Source: Proteiniclasticum ruminis
GTDB taxonomy: Bacteria > Bacillota > Clostridia > Clostridiales > Clostridiaceae
Assembly: GCF_900115135.1 (NCBI RefSeq)
Contig: NZ_FOVK01000003.1
Span: 1-64,000, forward strand
Length of the DNA stretch: 64,000 nt
Direction: 5' to 3'
Below, in pieces: positions 44,937 through 53,908 of this stretch. Position 1 is the stretch's first letter, and each line of letters starts with the position of its first letter. Both the position numbers and the translations under genes were made by a program. Under the pieces are notes generated by a model. It saw nothing but the letters and a program-made list of their open reading frames with translations, was not told the origin of the DNA and searched no databases.

Positions 44937-45773
44937 CTATTCAAAGCCGTTCATCATGGTGTCGGGATCTGCACTGAGTCTCTTGTTCTCATTCATGCCG
45001 TCGATCTGCGCCATATCTTCCTGTGACAGCTCAAAATCAAAGATGCTGATGTTTTCCTTGATTCTGGATGGAGTGACGGATTTTGGAATGGCCAGAACTC
45101 CATTCTGGAAATGCCATCTCAAGATGATCTGAGCTGGGGACTTTCCGTATTTTTCAGAAAGAGCCACAAGTACAGGGGCTGCCAGATCTTCTTTACCCTG
45201 CATAAGAGGTCCCCAGGCTTCCACCTGAATGCCTCTGTCTCTGCAGTAGTCTCTGATGGCCTTCTGGTTCATGAGAGGATGCAGCTCAATCTGGTTCATG
45301 GCAGGAATGATCTTGGTTTCTGCCATCAGCTTCTCCAGATGATGGATGTGGAAGTTGCAGACACCGATGGCTCGGACCTTTTTCTCCTGAAGAAGCTTCT
45401 CCAGGGCTTTATAGGACTCCACATATTTGTCTTTTCCTGGCCAGTGTACAAGATAAAGATCCACGTAGTCTGTGCCAAGTTTCTCCAGGCTCACTTCAAA
45501 GGCTCTAAATGCGCTTTCATACCCCTGGTCGGAGTTCCAGAGCTTTGTGGTGAGGAAAATCTCTTCTCTTGGAATACCGCTGTCTTTTAAAGCTCTTCCG
45601 ACACCTTCCTCATTGCCGTAGATGGCCGCGGTGTCGATGAGCCGATAGCCTGCTTTTAATGCTTCAAGTACAGAAGTGTAGACTTCGTCCCCTTCTTTTA
45701 CTTTAAAAACACCAAAGCCAACGCTGGGGATGTCAATCCCGTTATTCAGTTTCCATATTGGAATATTTGACAT
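44937..45773 (-). CDS. Aldo/keto reductase (2,5-diketogluconate reductase-like)
   Basis: 278 residues, ATG behind AAGGAGG. A TIM-barrel AKR with the catalytic tetrad visible: Asp in LIDTAAIYGNE (with Tyr), Lys in TTKLWN and His in LVHWPG. The NADPH-binding IPKSVTPSRIKEN near 225 is typical of the AKR5 group. It reduces aldehydes and ketones, and one plausible substrate is methylglyoxal given mgsA immediately upstream on the other strand. That is inference. Confidence 0.93.
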   Translation of the reverse strand: MSNIPIWKLNNGIDIPSVGFGVFKVKEGDEVYTSVLEALKAGYRLIDTAAIYGNEEGVGRALKDSGIPREEIFLTTKLWNSDQGYESAFRAFEVSLEKLGTDYVDLYLVHWPGKDKYVESYKALEKLLQEKKVRAIGVCNFHIHHLEKLMAETKIIPAMNQIELHPLMNQKAIRDYCRDRGIQVEAWGPLMQGKEDLAAPVLVALSEKYGKSPAQIILRWHFQNGVLAIPKSVTPSRIKENISIFDFELSQEDMAQIDGMNENKRLSADPDTMMNGFE

Positions 45774-45953
45774 AAAATAGCCTCCTTACTGCTTTTTCTT
45801 CGATACTTCCATTATACCCAAATAGAAAAGAGATAGATGAAAATATTGTAAATCTTCTGAGGGACCAGAACAGTTTTTCCCTGAAAAGAACGGTCTTCTC
45901 TGTGCTATAATCAGAGTGATGAAGACATTTGCAGTTTAAAGGAGAGAAGAAAG

Positions 45954-46343
45954 ATGAATGGAGCCCTCATAGCCCATGACAACATGAAAGACGATATGGT
46001 GCTTTTTGCCCAGAAGCACCGGGAGATTCTCAGCAAGTTTACGTTATATGCCACAGGAACCACCGGAAAAAGACTCATTGATGAAACAGGACTTCCTGTA
46101 AACAGGCTGCAGTCCGGTCCCATTGGCGGAGACCAGCAGATTGGAGCCCTCATTGCAGCGGGACAGATTCATTTTGTCATCTTCCTGAGAGACCCATTGA
46201 CCGCCCAGCCCCATGAACCGGATGTGCAGGCTCTGCTCCGTCTTTGTGATGTGCATAAGATTCCCTTTGCCACCAACATCACCACAGCGGAAATCATGAT
46301 TTCCTATCTGAACCGTCTCATTGGAGACCATAAACTGAAATAG
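45954..46343 (+). CDS. mgsA: Methylglyoxal synthase
   Basis: 129 residues, ATG with AAAGGAGAG upstream and a TATAAT box near 45906. Landmarks are [11 protein letters not shown] at the N-terminus, ATGTTGKRL for phosphate binding, [15 protein letters not shown] with the catalytic Asp, [15 protein letters not shown] and a final NITTAE. It converts dihydroxyacetone phosphate to methylglyoxal and phosphate, relieving phosphate limitation in glycolysis. The nearby dhaKL produce its substrate. Confidence 0.96.
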   Translation: MNGALIAHDNMKDDMVLFAQKHREILSKFTLYATGTTGKRLIDETGLPVNRLQSGPIGGDQQIGALIAAGQIHFVIFLRDPLTAQPHEPDVQALLRLCDVHKIPFATNITTAEIMISYLNRLIGDHKLK

Positions 46344-46361
46344 ACCCTTTCTAAATAGATT

Positions 46362-46406
46362 CCCTCCATCAAAGGCAGCTCAGGCTTCTTCCAGGTGGAG
46401 GGTTTT
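46362..46406 (+). terminator. Intrinsic terminator after mgsA
   Basis: CCCTCCA pairs with TGGAGGG across a structured 29-nt interior and is followed by TTTT. Confidence 0.7.
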
Positions 46407-46605
46407 ACTATGTGAAAAAATCGGTACAAAAGCTAAAAATATGTAAACTCACGAAAATTTAAGGTTTAGTGAAGTCCTCATAAAGTATAATGAAGTACAA
46501 ACACTTTTGAAGTGAAAACCATTAACTATAGATAAAATGTCAACAAAATATGAACAAAAGCTCAATAATGACAAAAACACGGTCAGAATAAGGGAGGGAA
46601 AAAAG

Positions 46606-47712
46606 ATGAAAGTGGCAATCATCGGATCTGGCAACTCAGGCCTTGCCATGGCAGCCCATATGAGTTTTACAGGAAATAAAGTCTATTTATGGAACCGCAG
46701 CGGTGAGCATATAGAAGAACTGGTGGAAGAAAAAACAGTGGAAGCTACAGGCGCTTTGGTTGGTACTTTTCCTCTGGAGATGGTCACAACGGATATGGGG
46801 GACGTGATTCGGGAGGCCAAAGCGGTTTTTGTCACGACACCCGCCACATCTCACCATGACCTGGCAAGGCTCATGGCGCCGCATCTGACGGATGGGCATA
46901 TCGTGGTGCTGAATCCAGGCAGAACCTTTGGAGCTGTAGATTTTAAAGATGAGCTTCTGAAGCACGGTAATTTTCATCAGGTGGATATCCTGGAAACCCA
47001 GACCATCATCTACACCTGCAGAAAAGTCACCCCGAGAAAGGTAAACATCATAGCGCTGAAGAAAGATGTCCTCATATCCACCTTTGCCGGCATCGATCTT
47101 CCTGAAATTTTGACAAGGCTTCCAGATGAACTCAATAGGTTCTATGTTCCAGCAGAAAGTATGGTAGAGACCTCCATTGGAAATGTGGGCATGATCTTTC
47201 ACTGTGCGCCCATGCTCCTTAATACGGGCTGGGTAGAGTCTGGACATAAGTTCCGCTATTATCGGGAAGGCATTTCCAGAACCGTGGCTGATTTTATTGA
47301 AAACATCGACAAGGAGCGTCAGGAAGTGGCAAAGCTTCTGAAGCATCCTGTGATTTCGGCCAAAGAGTGGCTGGCTCATTCCTATGGTCTGGAATGCACA
47401 AGTCTTTATGAGTGCATCCAGAACAATCCTTCCTATGGTGAGATCTTTGCGCCTGCAAATCTCAATTACCGCTATATCTACGAGGACATCCCCTTTGGGC
47501 TGGTTCCTCTGGAGAGTATGGGGAAAGATCTGGGACTTTCCATGCGCTATACAGGACTTGTCATCGATTTGGCCAATGCGCTGCTGGGAGAGAATTTCAG
47601 AGAAACCGGTAGAACTGCAGAAAAACTCCATTTTGACTATAAGGACCTCATGAGAGGTGTCAGAGTGGAGGACATCGAAGAAGAGAATAAAAAAGGAGAG
47701 GATGATATTTGA
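46606..47712 (+). CDS. NAD/NADP octopine/nopaline dehydrogenase-family protein
   Basis: 368 residues from ATG 46606, set by GGGAGGG; an in-frame ATG at 46537 has no site. The Rossmann loop is IIGSGNSGLA at residues 5-14. The domain from about 185 shows the opine dehydrogenase pattern ETSIGNVGMIFHCAPMLLNTGWVESG and a conserved AKEWLAHSYGL histidine. Opine dehydrogenases reductively condense an amino acid with a keto acid, or oxidise the reverse. The stop overlaps the TTG start of a cobalamin-binding enzyme gene, so the two probably act on one pathway. Which amino acid is involved is unknown. Confidence 0.85.
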   Translation: MKVAIIGSGNSGLAMAAHMSFTGNKVYLWNRSGEHIEELVEEKTVEATGALVGTFPLEMVTTDMGDVIREAKAVFVTTPATSHHDLARLMAPHLTDGHIVVLNPGRTFGAVDFKDELLKHGNFHQVDILETQTIIYTCRKVTPRKVNIIALKKDVLISTFAGIDLPEILTRLPDELNRFYVPAESMVETSIGNVGMIFHCAPMLLNTGWVESGHKFRYYREGISRTVADFIENIDKERQEVAKLLKHPVISAKEWLAHSYGLECTSLYECIQNNPSYGEIFAPANLNYRYIYEDIPFGLVPLESMGKDLGLSMRYTGLVIDLANALLGENFRETGRTAEKLHFDYKDLMRGVRVEDIEEENKKGEDDI

Positions 47713-49352
47713 AGAACAAGATGATTGTGGCCTCCATCGGCAATTGTGTCCATGCGGCAGGCATCTATAATTTCAGTGTGCTGGCAAGAAAAGAGGGCTA
47801 TCAGGTGGAATATATGGGTTCAGCAGTGCCCATCAAGGAACTGGTTGGTGGAATCATCGAGTTCAAACCCCACGTGGTGGCACTAAGCTACCGTCTTTCG
47901 GAAGAGGGCGCTTATTATCTTTTGAAAGAACTGGAAGGGATCATTGGTGAGCAGGGCTTTGAGGAAATCATTTTTATTTTCGGAGGCACCGTGGAGACGG
48001 CCAAAGCCGCGAGAAAATTCTCCTACATCCGGAAAGTCTTTGACGGCAGTGAGGACATTTCAGAAAGCGTCATCTATCTTCGGAATATGGAGAAGGAGCA
48101 GTCAGAAGAAGAGATCCCACCTCAAACCCTGGGAGAGCGTATCGCCTGGAAAAAGCCTTTTCCCATCATCCGTCACCACATCGGACTGGAAACCTTAGAA
48201 GATACCTACGAGCACATCAAGATCCTTGCAGAAAGCAGGCTTCTGGATGTGATCTCTTTAGCGCCGGACCAGAATGCTCAGGAGCATTATTTCCAGCAGG
48301 AGCTGATGCCAAAAGGAGAAGACGGTGCAGGAGGGGTACCCATCAGAAATGAGGAGCATTTAAGATGGATGTATGAAGCCACCAGACGTGGAAACTATCC
48401 CATGATGCGCTGCTACTCGGGCACCAGAGATCTTTATCCTTTCTCGAAAATTCTGAAGGATACGCTGAACAATGCCTGGGCGGCCATTCCACTCACCTGG
48501 TACAGTCAGCTGGACAGGCGCTCTGACAGAGAGCTTCTTCGGGCCATCCGTGAAAACATGGAGGCCATTGCTTATAATGCTGAGCTGGGGGTCCCAGTGG
48601 AAATGAATGAATCCCATCAGTGGGCCTTAAGATACTGCTCTGATGTCATTGAAGTGGCCATCAGCGTCATCACCGCCAAAGTGGCGAAGCACCTGGGTGT
48701 GAAGGAGATGGTGATGCAGTACATGCTGGCAAATCCACCTTCCATTTCGCCTCTCATGGACCTGGCAAAGATGCAGGCGAAGATCGATCTCATGGGTGAG
48801 GAAGAGGACGAGAACTTTACAATCTACCGTATGGTGAGAACCGGACTTCTTGCCTATCCTGCGGATATGGACCAGGCCAAGGGCCTCATATCCTCCACCA
48901 TGTTCTATGGCACCTTCCTGAAACCGGATATTGTCCATGTGGTGTCTTACTCCGAAGCGGTGAAAAGGGCCACCAGCGTGGAAATCCTGGAAAGCGTCCG
49001 TATGGTAAAAAAATCCATGGAAATCGCCGACAAAGGGCTTCTGGAGAATATCCATGAAGACAGACGGTTTAAAGAGAGACTGGAATTTTTGAAAAAAGAA
49101 GTACGGTATCTTCTGGGAGAAATCAGCAAGCTGAAAGATGTAGAAGATCCCCTTGTGGATCCCGAAGTGATTTATCTGGCCATCAGAGAAGGGCTTTTGG
49201 ATGCACCAGGGCTGAAAGGGTTCAGTGTGGCCAAAGGAAACTTCAGGACAGAAATCCATGAAGGATATCATGTGACGGTGGACGATGATGGAAAAATCCT
49301 GGAGGAAGAGGAGAGGATCAGACGGGTCCGGGAGATGAACAGCAAAGTGTAA
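47709..49352 (+). CDS. Cobalamin-binding enzyme of unknown reaction (mutase-like)
   Basis: 547 residues, TTG start with GGAGAGG 8 nt upstream. Residues 1-125 look like a B12-binding Rossmann domain: His15 in CVHAAGIYNF can be the lower cobalt ligand, although the usual Asp of DxHxxG is Cys13. GSAVPIKELV and FIFGGTVETA follow at the expected places. From about 150 the chain resembles a TIM-barrel catalytic subunit, with MRCYSGTRDLYPF, PLTWYSQLDRRSDREL and GVPVEMNESHQWALRYCSD, somewhat like glutamate-mutase epsilon chains. No SAM or zinc-methyltransferase motifs are seen. I cannot name the substrate; an amino-acid rearrangement linked to the overlapping opine dehydrogenase is the best guess. 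Confidence 0.75.
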   Translation: MKNKMIVASIGNCVHAAGIYNFSVLARKEGYQVEYMGSAVPIKELVGGIIEFKPHVVALSYRLSEEGAYYLLKELEGIIGEQGFEEIIFIFGGTVETAKAARKFSYIRKVFDGSEDISESVIYLRNMEKEQSEEEIPPQTLGERIAWKKPFPIIRHHIGLETLEDTYEHIKILAESRLLDVISLAPDQNAQEHYFQQELMPKGEDGAGGVPIRNEEHLRWMYEATRRGNYPMMRCYSGTRDLYPFSKILKDTLNNAWAAIPLTWYSQLDRRSDRELLRAIRENMEAIAYNAELGVPVEMNESHQWALRYCSDVIEVAISVITAKVAKHLGVKEMVMQYMLANPPSISPLMDLAKMQAKIDLMGEEEDENFTIYRMVRTGLLAYPADMDQAKGLISSTMFYGTFLKPDIVHVVSYSEAVKRATSVEILESVRMVKKSMEIADKGLLENIHEDRRFKERLEFLKKEVRYLLGEISKLKDVEDPLVDPEVIYLAIREGLLDAPGLKGFSVAKGNFRTEIHEGYHVTVDDDGKILEEEERIRRVREMNSKV

Positions 49353-49375
49353 TGTTCGTGAAATGAAGAAACAGA

Positions 49376-49411
49376 AAAACCTTCCTCCCCTTGTGGGAAG
49401 AAGGTTTTTTA
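49376..49411. terminator. Terminator between the cobalamin enzyme and pspC-like genes
   Basis: AAAACCTTC-C-TCCC pairs with GGGA-A-GAAGGTTTT around CTTGT (one mismatch), with Ts on the right and As on the left. Confidence 0.8.
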
Positions 49412-49442
49412 ACAGGATGAAAGATTAAAATGCCATGAAATA

Positions 49443-49646
49443 TCAGGCATATGGAGTATCATCCTTTGGCATGATGACGGCGCAGATGATATAGAGAATG
49501 ATGGATGGCCCAGGGAGAAGGGAAAACAGAAGAAATCCGACTCTCAATAGGGTGGCATCCATATTGAAGTACTCGGCAAACCCGCCAAGAACTCCGAAGA
49601 GCCAACGGTTCTGGGAAGATTTGGTCAGGGGCTTTTTCTGGTTCAT
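49443..49646 (-). CDS. PspC-domain membrane protein
   Basis: 67 residues behind an excellent GAGGTGATC site. The PspC pattern is complete: NRWLFGVLGGFAEYFNMDATLLRVGF, a hydrophobic helix with LLPGPSIILYIICAVIMP, and a short tail. PspC domains sense envelope stress or interact with partner membrane proteins. No pspA is nearby. Single-gene unit convergent to the cobalamin enzyme gene. Confidence 0.93.
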   Translation of the reverse strand: MNQKKPLTKSSQNRWLFGVLGGFAEYFNMDATLLRVGFLLFSLLPGPSIILYIICAVIMPKDDTPYA

Positions 49647-49832
49647 ATAAGATCACCTCTCTTTTCTGTTGCACTTATCATACGAAGAATAAATTAAAAC
49701 AAGATAAAAATGAACGTGAAATTTTTGATAAATACATCTGTTTATGAGGTAAAATCAAAAAATCTGTTGTATACTATGTAACATAGGATAAATTACCATG
49801 TCCGACGATACAGAAGAAAAGGAGCATCTCCC

Positions 49833-51578
49833 ATGAAAAAAGAATTTTCACTCAGCAGCGGCAAAGCAATGATCAACTTTTCAGCCAAGTACTGTGATAC
49901 CATCGAAAAAATCTTGGAATCAGATTCCTTCAGAAGGGTGACGGAGACTTATCTGGAATCCATCGCCAGGAGAAATACCAAAAATTACAAGCAGCTCATG
50001 TCTCTCTATGAGGAAACCTCCATCAGAGACCTCACCGAGCGACTGGTTCAAGTGATGAAGCTTCTTACTATTTTTAGAGCAGAGGAAGTGAAAAAACTTC
50101 GGGCAGATTACAGCCCTCTTCTGGAAGATCCGGACTGGTTTGTTGCCTTCATAGAGGACTTTTACGGATTCTGGAGAAGACTGGAGCGCTACTCCATCAT
50201 CCAGAACAGAAAAAATACAGAAGGACTTGCGGAAACCAGCTTCATTGAAGCCAACAACAAGTTCACAAACCTTATTCTGGAGCTCTACAGGAAGGTGGAG
50301 AAGAATGTGCTGGGCATTGAACCCAATGTCTACAGACAGGTTCCAGCCGGTGTCAATGCAGGAGTCATCCTGCAGGAGATCATCTGGCCCATTCCAAAGG
50401 GATATGAGATCCTCAGCGATATTCCCTTCATCAACACCATTCTCATGGACTCCCCCTTCATCTCCTATCCGAAGAAGAATACCAGAAGCGGGTACTTTAA
50501 AGAGACTTTTGTGAACCCCATCGAGGACTGCTACCTCAATAAGGACCACTTCTTCTGTTATCCTGCAAAGATCGGAAAACTGGTGGCCTTCCTCTATTTC
50601 CATAGAGACCTCATGGCTCATGGCATCTCTTTGTCCAATCTTTTCGAGATGGCAAGAGAAGAGGAATATGTTGGCAGAATACCAGATATTGTCTATGTGT
50701 TTGGAGGAAAAAACACAGACGAGTCCATCGGCAACGTATTTTATGACGACCATAAAAATGGCATCATGACAGGTTTTGTTCCCTACAGTGATGAAATTGA
50801 CTACTTTGGCTATATGAAGAAAATGAGTCTCACCCTTCATAATCTTCTCATGATCAAGCGCGGCAATCTGCCCATCCATGGCGCCATGGTGAACATCAAC
50901 ATGAAAAATGGAAAGTCTGCCAATGTGGTGATCCTTGGAGATTCGGGAGCAGGAAAATCAGAATCCTTAGAAGCGCTCCGAAGCCTTTCTGAGGACCACA
51001 TCAGTGATATGACCATTGTCTTTGACGATATGGGTATTTTCGCCCATGAAGATGGCACCATCGTGGGCTACGGCACTGAAATCGGCGCCTTCGTAAGACT
51101 GGATGATCTGGATCAGGGCTACGCCTTCAAGGAAATTGACCGGTCCATCTTCATGAACCCGGACAAAACCAATGCCAGACTTGTAATGCCTGTGGCTACG
51201 TATAAGGAAATCATCAAAGGATACAAAGTGGATCTCTTCCTGTATGCAAACAACTATAAAGTGCTGGAAGCTGGAGAGCCGGGCATTATATTCTTTAAGG
51301 ACCAGGAGGAGGCCAAAGAAGTCTTCCGCTCTGGAAAGAGAATGGCCAAAGGCACCACCCAGGAGAATGGTCTTGTGGAGTCCTACTTCGCCAATCCCTT
51401 CGGGCCCTATCAGAAGCAGGAAGAAACGGACAAGCTTCTTGATTACTACTTTGACAAGCTCTTCTCCTACAACATCAAAGTGGGAGAAATCTACACACAG
51501 CTGGGGGTACCCGGCAAAGAAAAGAGCGGTCCTAGAGATGCGGCCATGGAGCTCTTTAAAGAAATCACCAGTTTATAA
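49833..51578 (+). CDS. P-loop protein of the HPr-kinase/PEPCK-like superfamily
   Basis: 581 residues, ATG behind AAGGAG. Residues 1-340 form a helical and mixed domain without a motif I recognise. The P-loop ILGDSGAGKSE spans about 367-377, like HPr kinase (GxSGxGKS), preceded by LPIHGAMVNI. DDMGIFAHEDG (about 403) may hold the metal-binding aspartates. FMNPDKTNARLVMPVATY and YFANPFGPY follow, reminiscent of PEP carboxykinase. It probably phosphorylates or decarboxylates a small molecule, or acts as a protein kinase, but the substrate is unknown. No ptsH gene is adjacent. Confidence 0.65.
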   Translation: MKKEFSLSSGKAMINFSAKYCDTIEKILESDSFRRVTETYLESIARRNTKNYKQLMSLYEETSIRDLTERLVQVMKLLTIFRAEEVKKLRADYSPLLEDPDWFVAFIEDFYGFWRRLERYSIIQNRKNTEGLAETSFIEANNKFTNLILELYRKVEKNVLGIEPNVYRQVPAGVNAGVILQEIIWPIPKGYEILSDIPFINTILMDSPFISYPKKNTRSGYFKETFVNPIEDCYLNKDHFFCYPAKIGKLVAFLYFHRDLMAHGISLSNLFEMAREEEYVGRIPDIVYVFGGKNTDESIGNVFYDDHKNGIMTGFVPYSDEIDYFGYMKKMSLTLHNLLMIKRGNLPIHGAMVNINMKNGKSANVVILGDSGAGKSESLEALRSLSEDHISDMTIVFDDMGIFAHEDGTIVGYGTEIGAFVRLDDLDQGYAFKEIDRSIFMNPDKTNARLVMPVATYKEIIKGYKVDLFLYANNYKVLEAGEPGIIFFKDQEEAKEVFRSGKRMAKGTTQENGLVESYFANPFGPYQKQEETDKLLDYYFDKLFSYNIKVGEIYTQLGVPGKEKSGPRDAAMELFKEITSL

Positions 51579-51585
51579 GAGAAAG

Positions 51586-51614
51586 AACCGGAGACCACGT
51601 GGTCTCCGGTTTCC
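51586..51614. terminator. Bidirectional terminator
   Basis: AACCGGAGACCACGTGGTCTCCGGTT is nearly continuous self-complementary DNA between two convergent genes, followed by T-rich sequence. Confidence 0.85.
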
Positions 51615-51617
51615 ATT

Positions 51618-51869
51618 TTAGCTCTCTGTTTCTTTTTTCAGAAGTTCATCGGGATTGTGCTTTTTGATCTCTTCTTCATCATACCCTGGTAGATCTTTGG
51701 CGTTTTTCACTTCTTCTGTGATGGGATCCACATACTCTTTTTCAAACTCACTGATGACCAGGTTCTTTTCTTTCAGCTCCAGCTCATCATATTTATTGAG
51801 GTTCTCTGCTTCAAAATGAGAAGAGGCTTCATCATATTTCAGCTCGTCGGGTTTCTTTTTTTCATCCAT
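51618..51869 (-). CDS. Small acidic protein of unknown function
   Basis: 83 residues from ATG 51869; AGGAAG lies about 11 nt upstream. A longer frame to 51914 would include that site. The protein is almost wholly charged (DEKKKPDELKYDEAS, NKYDELELKEKN, DEEEIKKHNPDELLKK), with no hydrophobic core or cysteine, and may be disordered. I recognise no family. It lies convergent to the P-loop protein gene and shares its terminator. Confidence 0.55.
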   Translation of the reverse strand: MDEKKKPDELKYDEASSHFEAENLNKYDELELKEKNLVISEFEKEYVDPITEEVKNAKDLPGYDEEEIKKHNPDELLKKETES

Positions 51870-52103
51870 GGTCAGCACTTCCTTTCTATGTGTACTCTGC
51901 TTTATTTCAATCATACTATGCCATCAGTTCTTTTTCTATATGAGAAGGAAAGGTTCAGGAAAAGTTTTCTATTTGCATCACTTTCCTGTGAAGAGAGCCT
52001 GAGGAAATGAGGGGAGATCCGGAAGAAGTTTTCAAAATCTTTGTAACAACAGGAAAAAACAGGATATAATGAAGAAAAGACTGAAAAATCAGGAGGAGAT
52101 CAT

Positions 52104-53006
52104 ATGGATTCAGTAAGAATTTCAGATACCATGAATATGGACCGGGTCATCCACGGCCACTGGCGGCTGATGGACTGGAAGATGACACCGGAGGAGCTTC
52201 TTTCCTTTACCAAGGAAGTGCTGGAGCTTGGTGTGAGCACCATTGACACGGCAGACATCTATGGAGGATTTTCCTGCGAGGAAGCCTTTGGAGATGCACT
52301 GAAGCTGGACAAGAGCCTGCGGGAAAAACTCACCCTGGTGACCAAATGCGGTATTGTGTTTCCTTGTGAGAACCGGCCCCAGTATAAGAGCCATCACTAT
52401 GACCAGTCCAGAAAGCACATCATCCAGTCAGCGGAAAGATCCCTGAAGAATATGGGCACAGACCATCTGGATCTTCTACTCATCCACAGGCCTTCACCGT
52501 TTATGGATCCTGCTGAGGTGGCAGAAGCTTTTAGAGAACTCTATGAGTCTGGAAAAGTAAGAAACTTTGGGGTATCGAATTTTAAACCGTCTCAGTTTGA
52601 GCTTCTCAGCTCCTATGTGCCGTATCCTCTGGTGACCAATCAGGTGGAGATTTCACCGCTTCATCTCCAGGTCTTTGAAGATGGCACCATGGACAGCCTC
52701 ATGACAAGAGGACTCTATCCCATGGCCTGGTCGCCCCTGGCAGGGGGAGATCTTTTCACAGGAGACTCTGAGAGAATCAGAAATGTGAAGAACACACTGC
52801 TCTCCATTGGTGAAAAGTATGGCGAAGAGAGACTGGATACTTTAGCTTATGCCTTCCTTCTGAGCCATCCGGCGAAGATTCTTCCTATTGTGGGCTCCGG
52901 GAAACTGGACCGCATCAAAAATGCTGTGGATGCGCTGAAAATCAAGTTTACTTCAGAAGAGTGGCTCTCTGTCTACAAAGCATCCATCGGCAAGAACTTG
53001 CCATAA
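52104..53006 (+). CDS. Aldo/keto reductase, YdhF-like
   Basis: 300 residues, ATG behind AGGAGGAG. The tetrad is visible: Asp and Tyr in TIDTADIYGG, Lys in LVTKCGI and His in LLLIHRPSPFMDP. FGVSNFKPSQFELL, TNQVEISPLHL and AWSPLAGGDLF match the YdhF subgroup of AKRs. It should reduce carbonyl compounds with NADPH; the substrate is unknown. The next gene follows 19 bases downstream, so the two may be co-transcribed. Confidence 0.92.
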   Translation: MDSVRISDTMNMDRVIHGHWRLMDWKMTPEELLSFTKEVLELGVSTIDTADIYGGFSCEEAFGDALKLDKSLREKLTLVTKCGIVFPCENRPQYKSHHYDQSRKHIIQSAERSLKNMGTDHLDLLLIHRPSPFMDPAEVAEAFRELYESGKVRNFGVSNFKPSQFELLSSYVPYPLVTNQVEISPLHLQVFEDGTMDSLMTRGLYPMAWSPLAGGDLFTGDSERIRNVKNTLLSIGEKYGEERLDTLAYAFLLSHPAKILPIVGSGKLDRIKNAVDALKIKFTSEEWLSVYKASIGKNLP

Positions 53007-53025
53007 TAGAAGCGGGAGGTGTCCT

Positions 53026-53847
53026 ATGACGAATGGAAAAAACAAAGATGAAAAAGAAAAAGTAACCTTAGGTCAGGAAAAGTTTGAAGCGCCCCTTCCT
53101 TTGAAAGAAGAGGAAGTTCAGGCAGATAAGAAACTGGCCAAGGATCTTCAGGAAGAAAAGAAAAAGAATGTGGTGGAGCCGGATCAGGTTCTGGTGAAGA
53201 AAGAAGAAAAGTCCATGGCCTTCAAGAAGCCGAAGAAAGGTCAGATGTATGCCCTGGTGGCAGCCTTGGTGCTGATTCTGGTGCTGCTCTCTGAAACCAT
53301 CAGAAGATCCGTGTTCCGTGCAGAGGATTCTCTTATTTTCGTGCCCAAGGGTGGAATGCTCATCCCTCCTGTAGGCACAGCCATGATTGCGGCAGCCCTG
53401 ATCTTACTGATCATCGCCAGCATTTCTCTGTTTAATAAGCGTGGAAAGCTCACCGGGCAGCAGAAGGGCATTGCGATTCTTGTCAGCATCCTCATCGCCT
53501 TCATTGGCTTTACAAGTTATTTCCGCTATGTGGATTTCACAGAGACGAAGCTCATCGACAGAAGCATCTTTGCCAACAGAGAATCCACGTACCTGGATGT
53601 GACGGAAGTGCACGCTTCCACCAAGCAGGAAGGAGAAAATAATGTTCTGTACTATCACTACAAACTTCTCAGCGGACGGGACTATGAGCTGAAGGTGACA
53701 GAAAAGAACAAGGATGAGGTGAAGCTCATCGATACAAAAATCAAGAACACAGCCAAGCGTTCCATCGACAACTATGCCATTCAGGAGATGGAAAGACTGG
53801 GCATGTATACAAAGGATGAAGCGTTGAACCTCTTCATTCTGGAATAA
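53026..53847 (+). CDS. Three-helix membrane protein of unknown function
   Basis: 273 residues, ATG behind GGGAGG. A charged, probably cytosolic N-terminus to about 68 is followed by three hydrophobic helices at about 75-95, 107-128 and 142-164. A C-terminal domain of about 110 residues (DVTEVHASTKQEGENNVLYYHYKLL...) lies outside or inside depending on topology. I recognise no family. It follows the YdhF-like gene closely and has a shared terminator with murI. Confidence 0.7.
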   Translation: MTNGKNKDEKEKVTLGQEKFEAPLPLKEEEVQADKKLAKDLQEEKKKNVVEPDQVLVKKEEKSMAFKKPKKGQMYALVAALVLILVLLSETIRRSVFRAEDSLIFVPKGGMLIPPVGTAMIAAALILLIIASISLFNKRGKLTGQQKGIAILVSILIAFIGFTSYFRYVDFTETKLIDRSIFANRESTYLDVTEVHASTKQEGENNVLYYHYKLLSGRDYELKVTEKNKDEVKLIDTKIKNTAKRSIDNYAIQEMERLGMYTKDEALNLFILE

Positions 53848-53855
53848 ACGAAACA

Positions 53856-53895
53856 AAAAGCCTAAGCATCTTTCAGTTTGATGCTTAGGCTTTTA
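53856..53895. terminator. Bidirectional terminator between membrane protein gene and murI
   Basis: AAAAGCCTAAGCATC pairs perfectly with GATGCTTAGGCTTTT around TTTCAGTTT. Confidence 0.9.
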
Positions 53896-53908
53896 CTTTC
53901 CTTCTAGT

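Noticed and set aside
46687-47631. Minus-strand open frame of 314 codons
   Set aside because: Antisense to the opine dehydrogenase-family gene; no protein features.
49920-50879. Minus-strand open frame of 319 codons
   Set aside because: Antisense to the P-loop protein gene; no ribosome binding site or domain.
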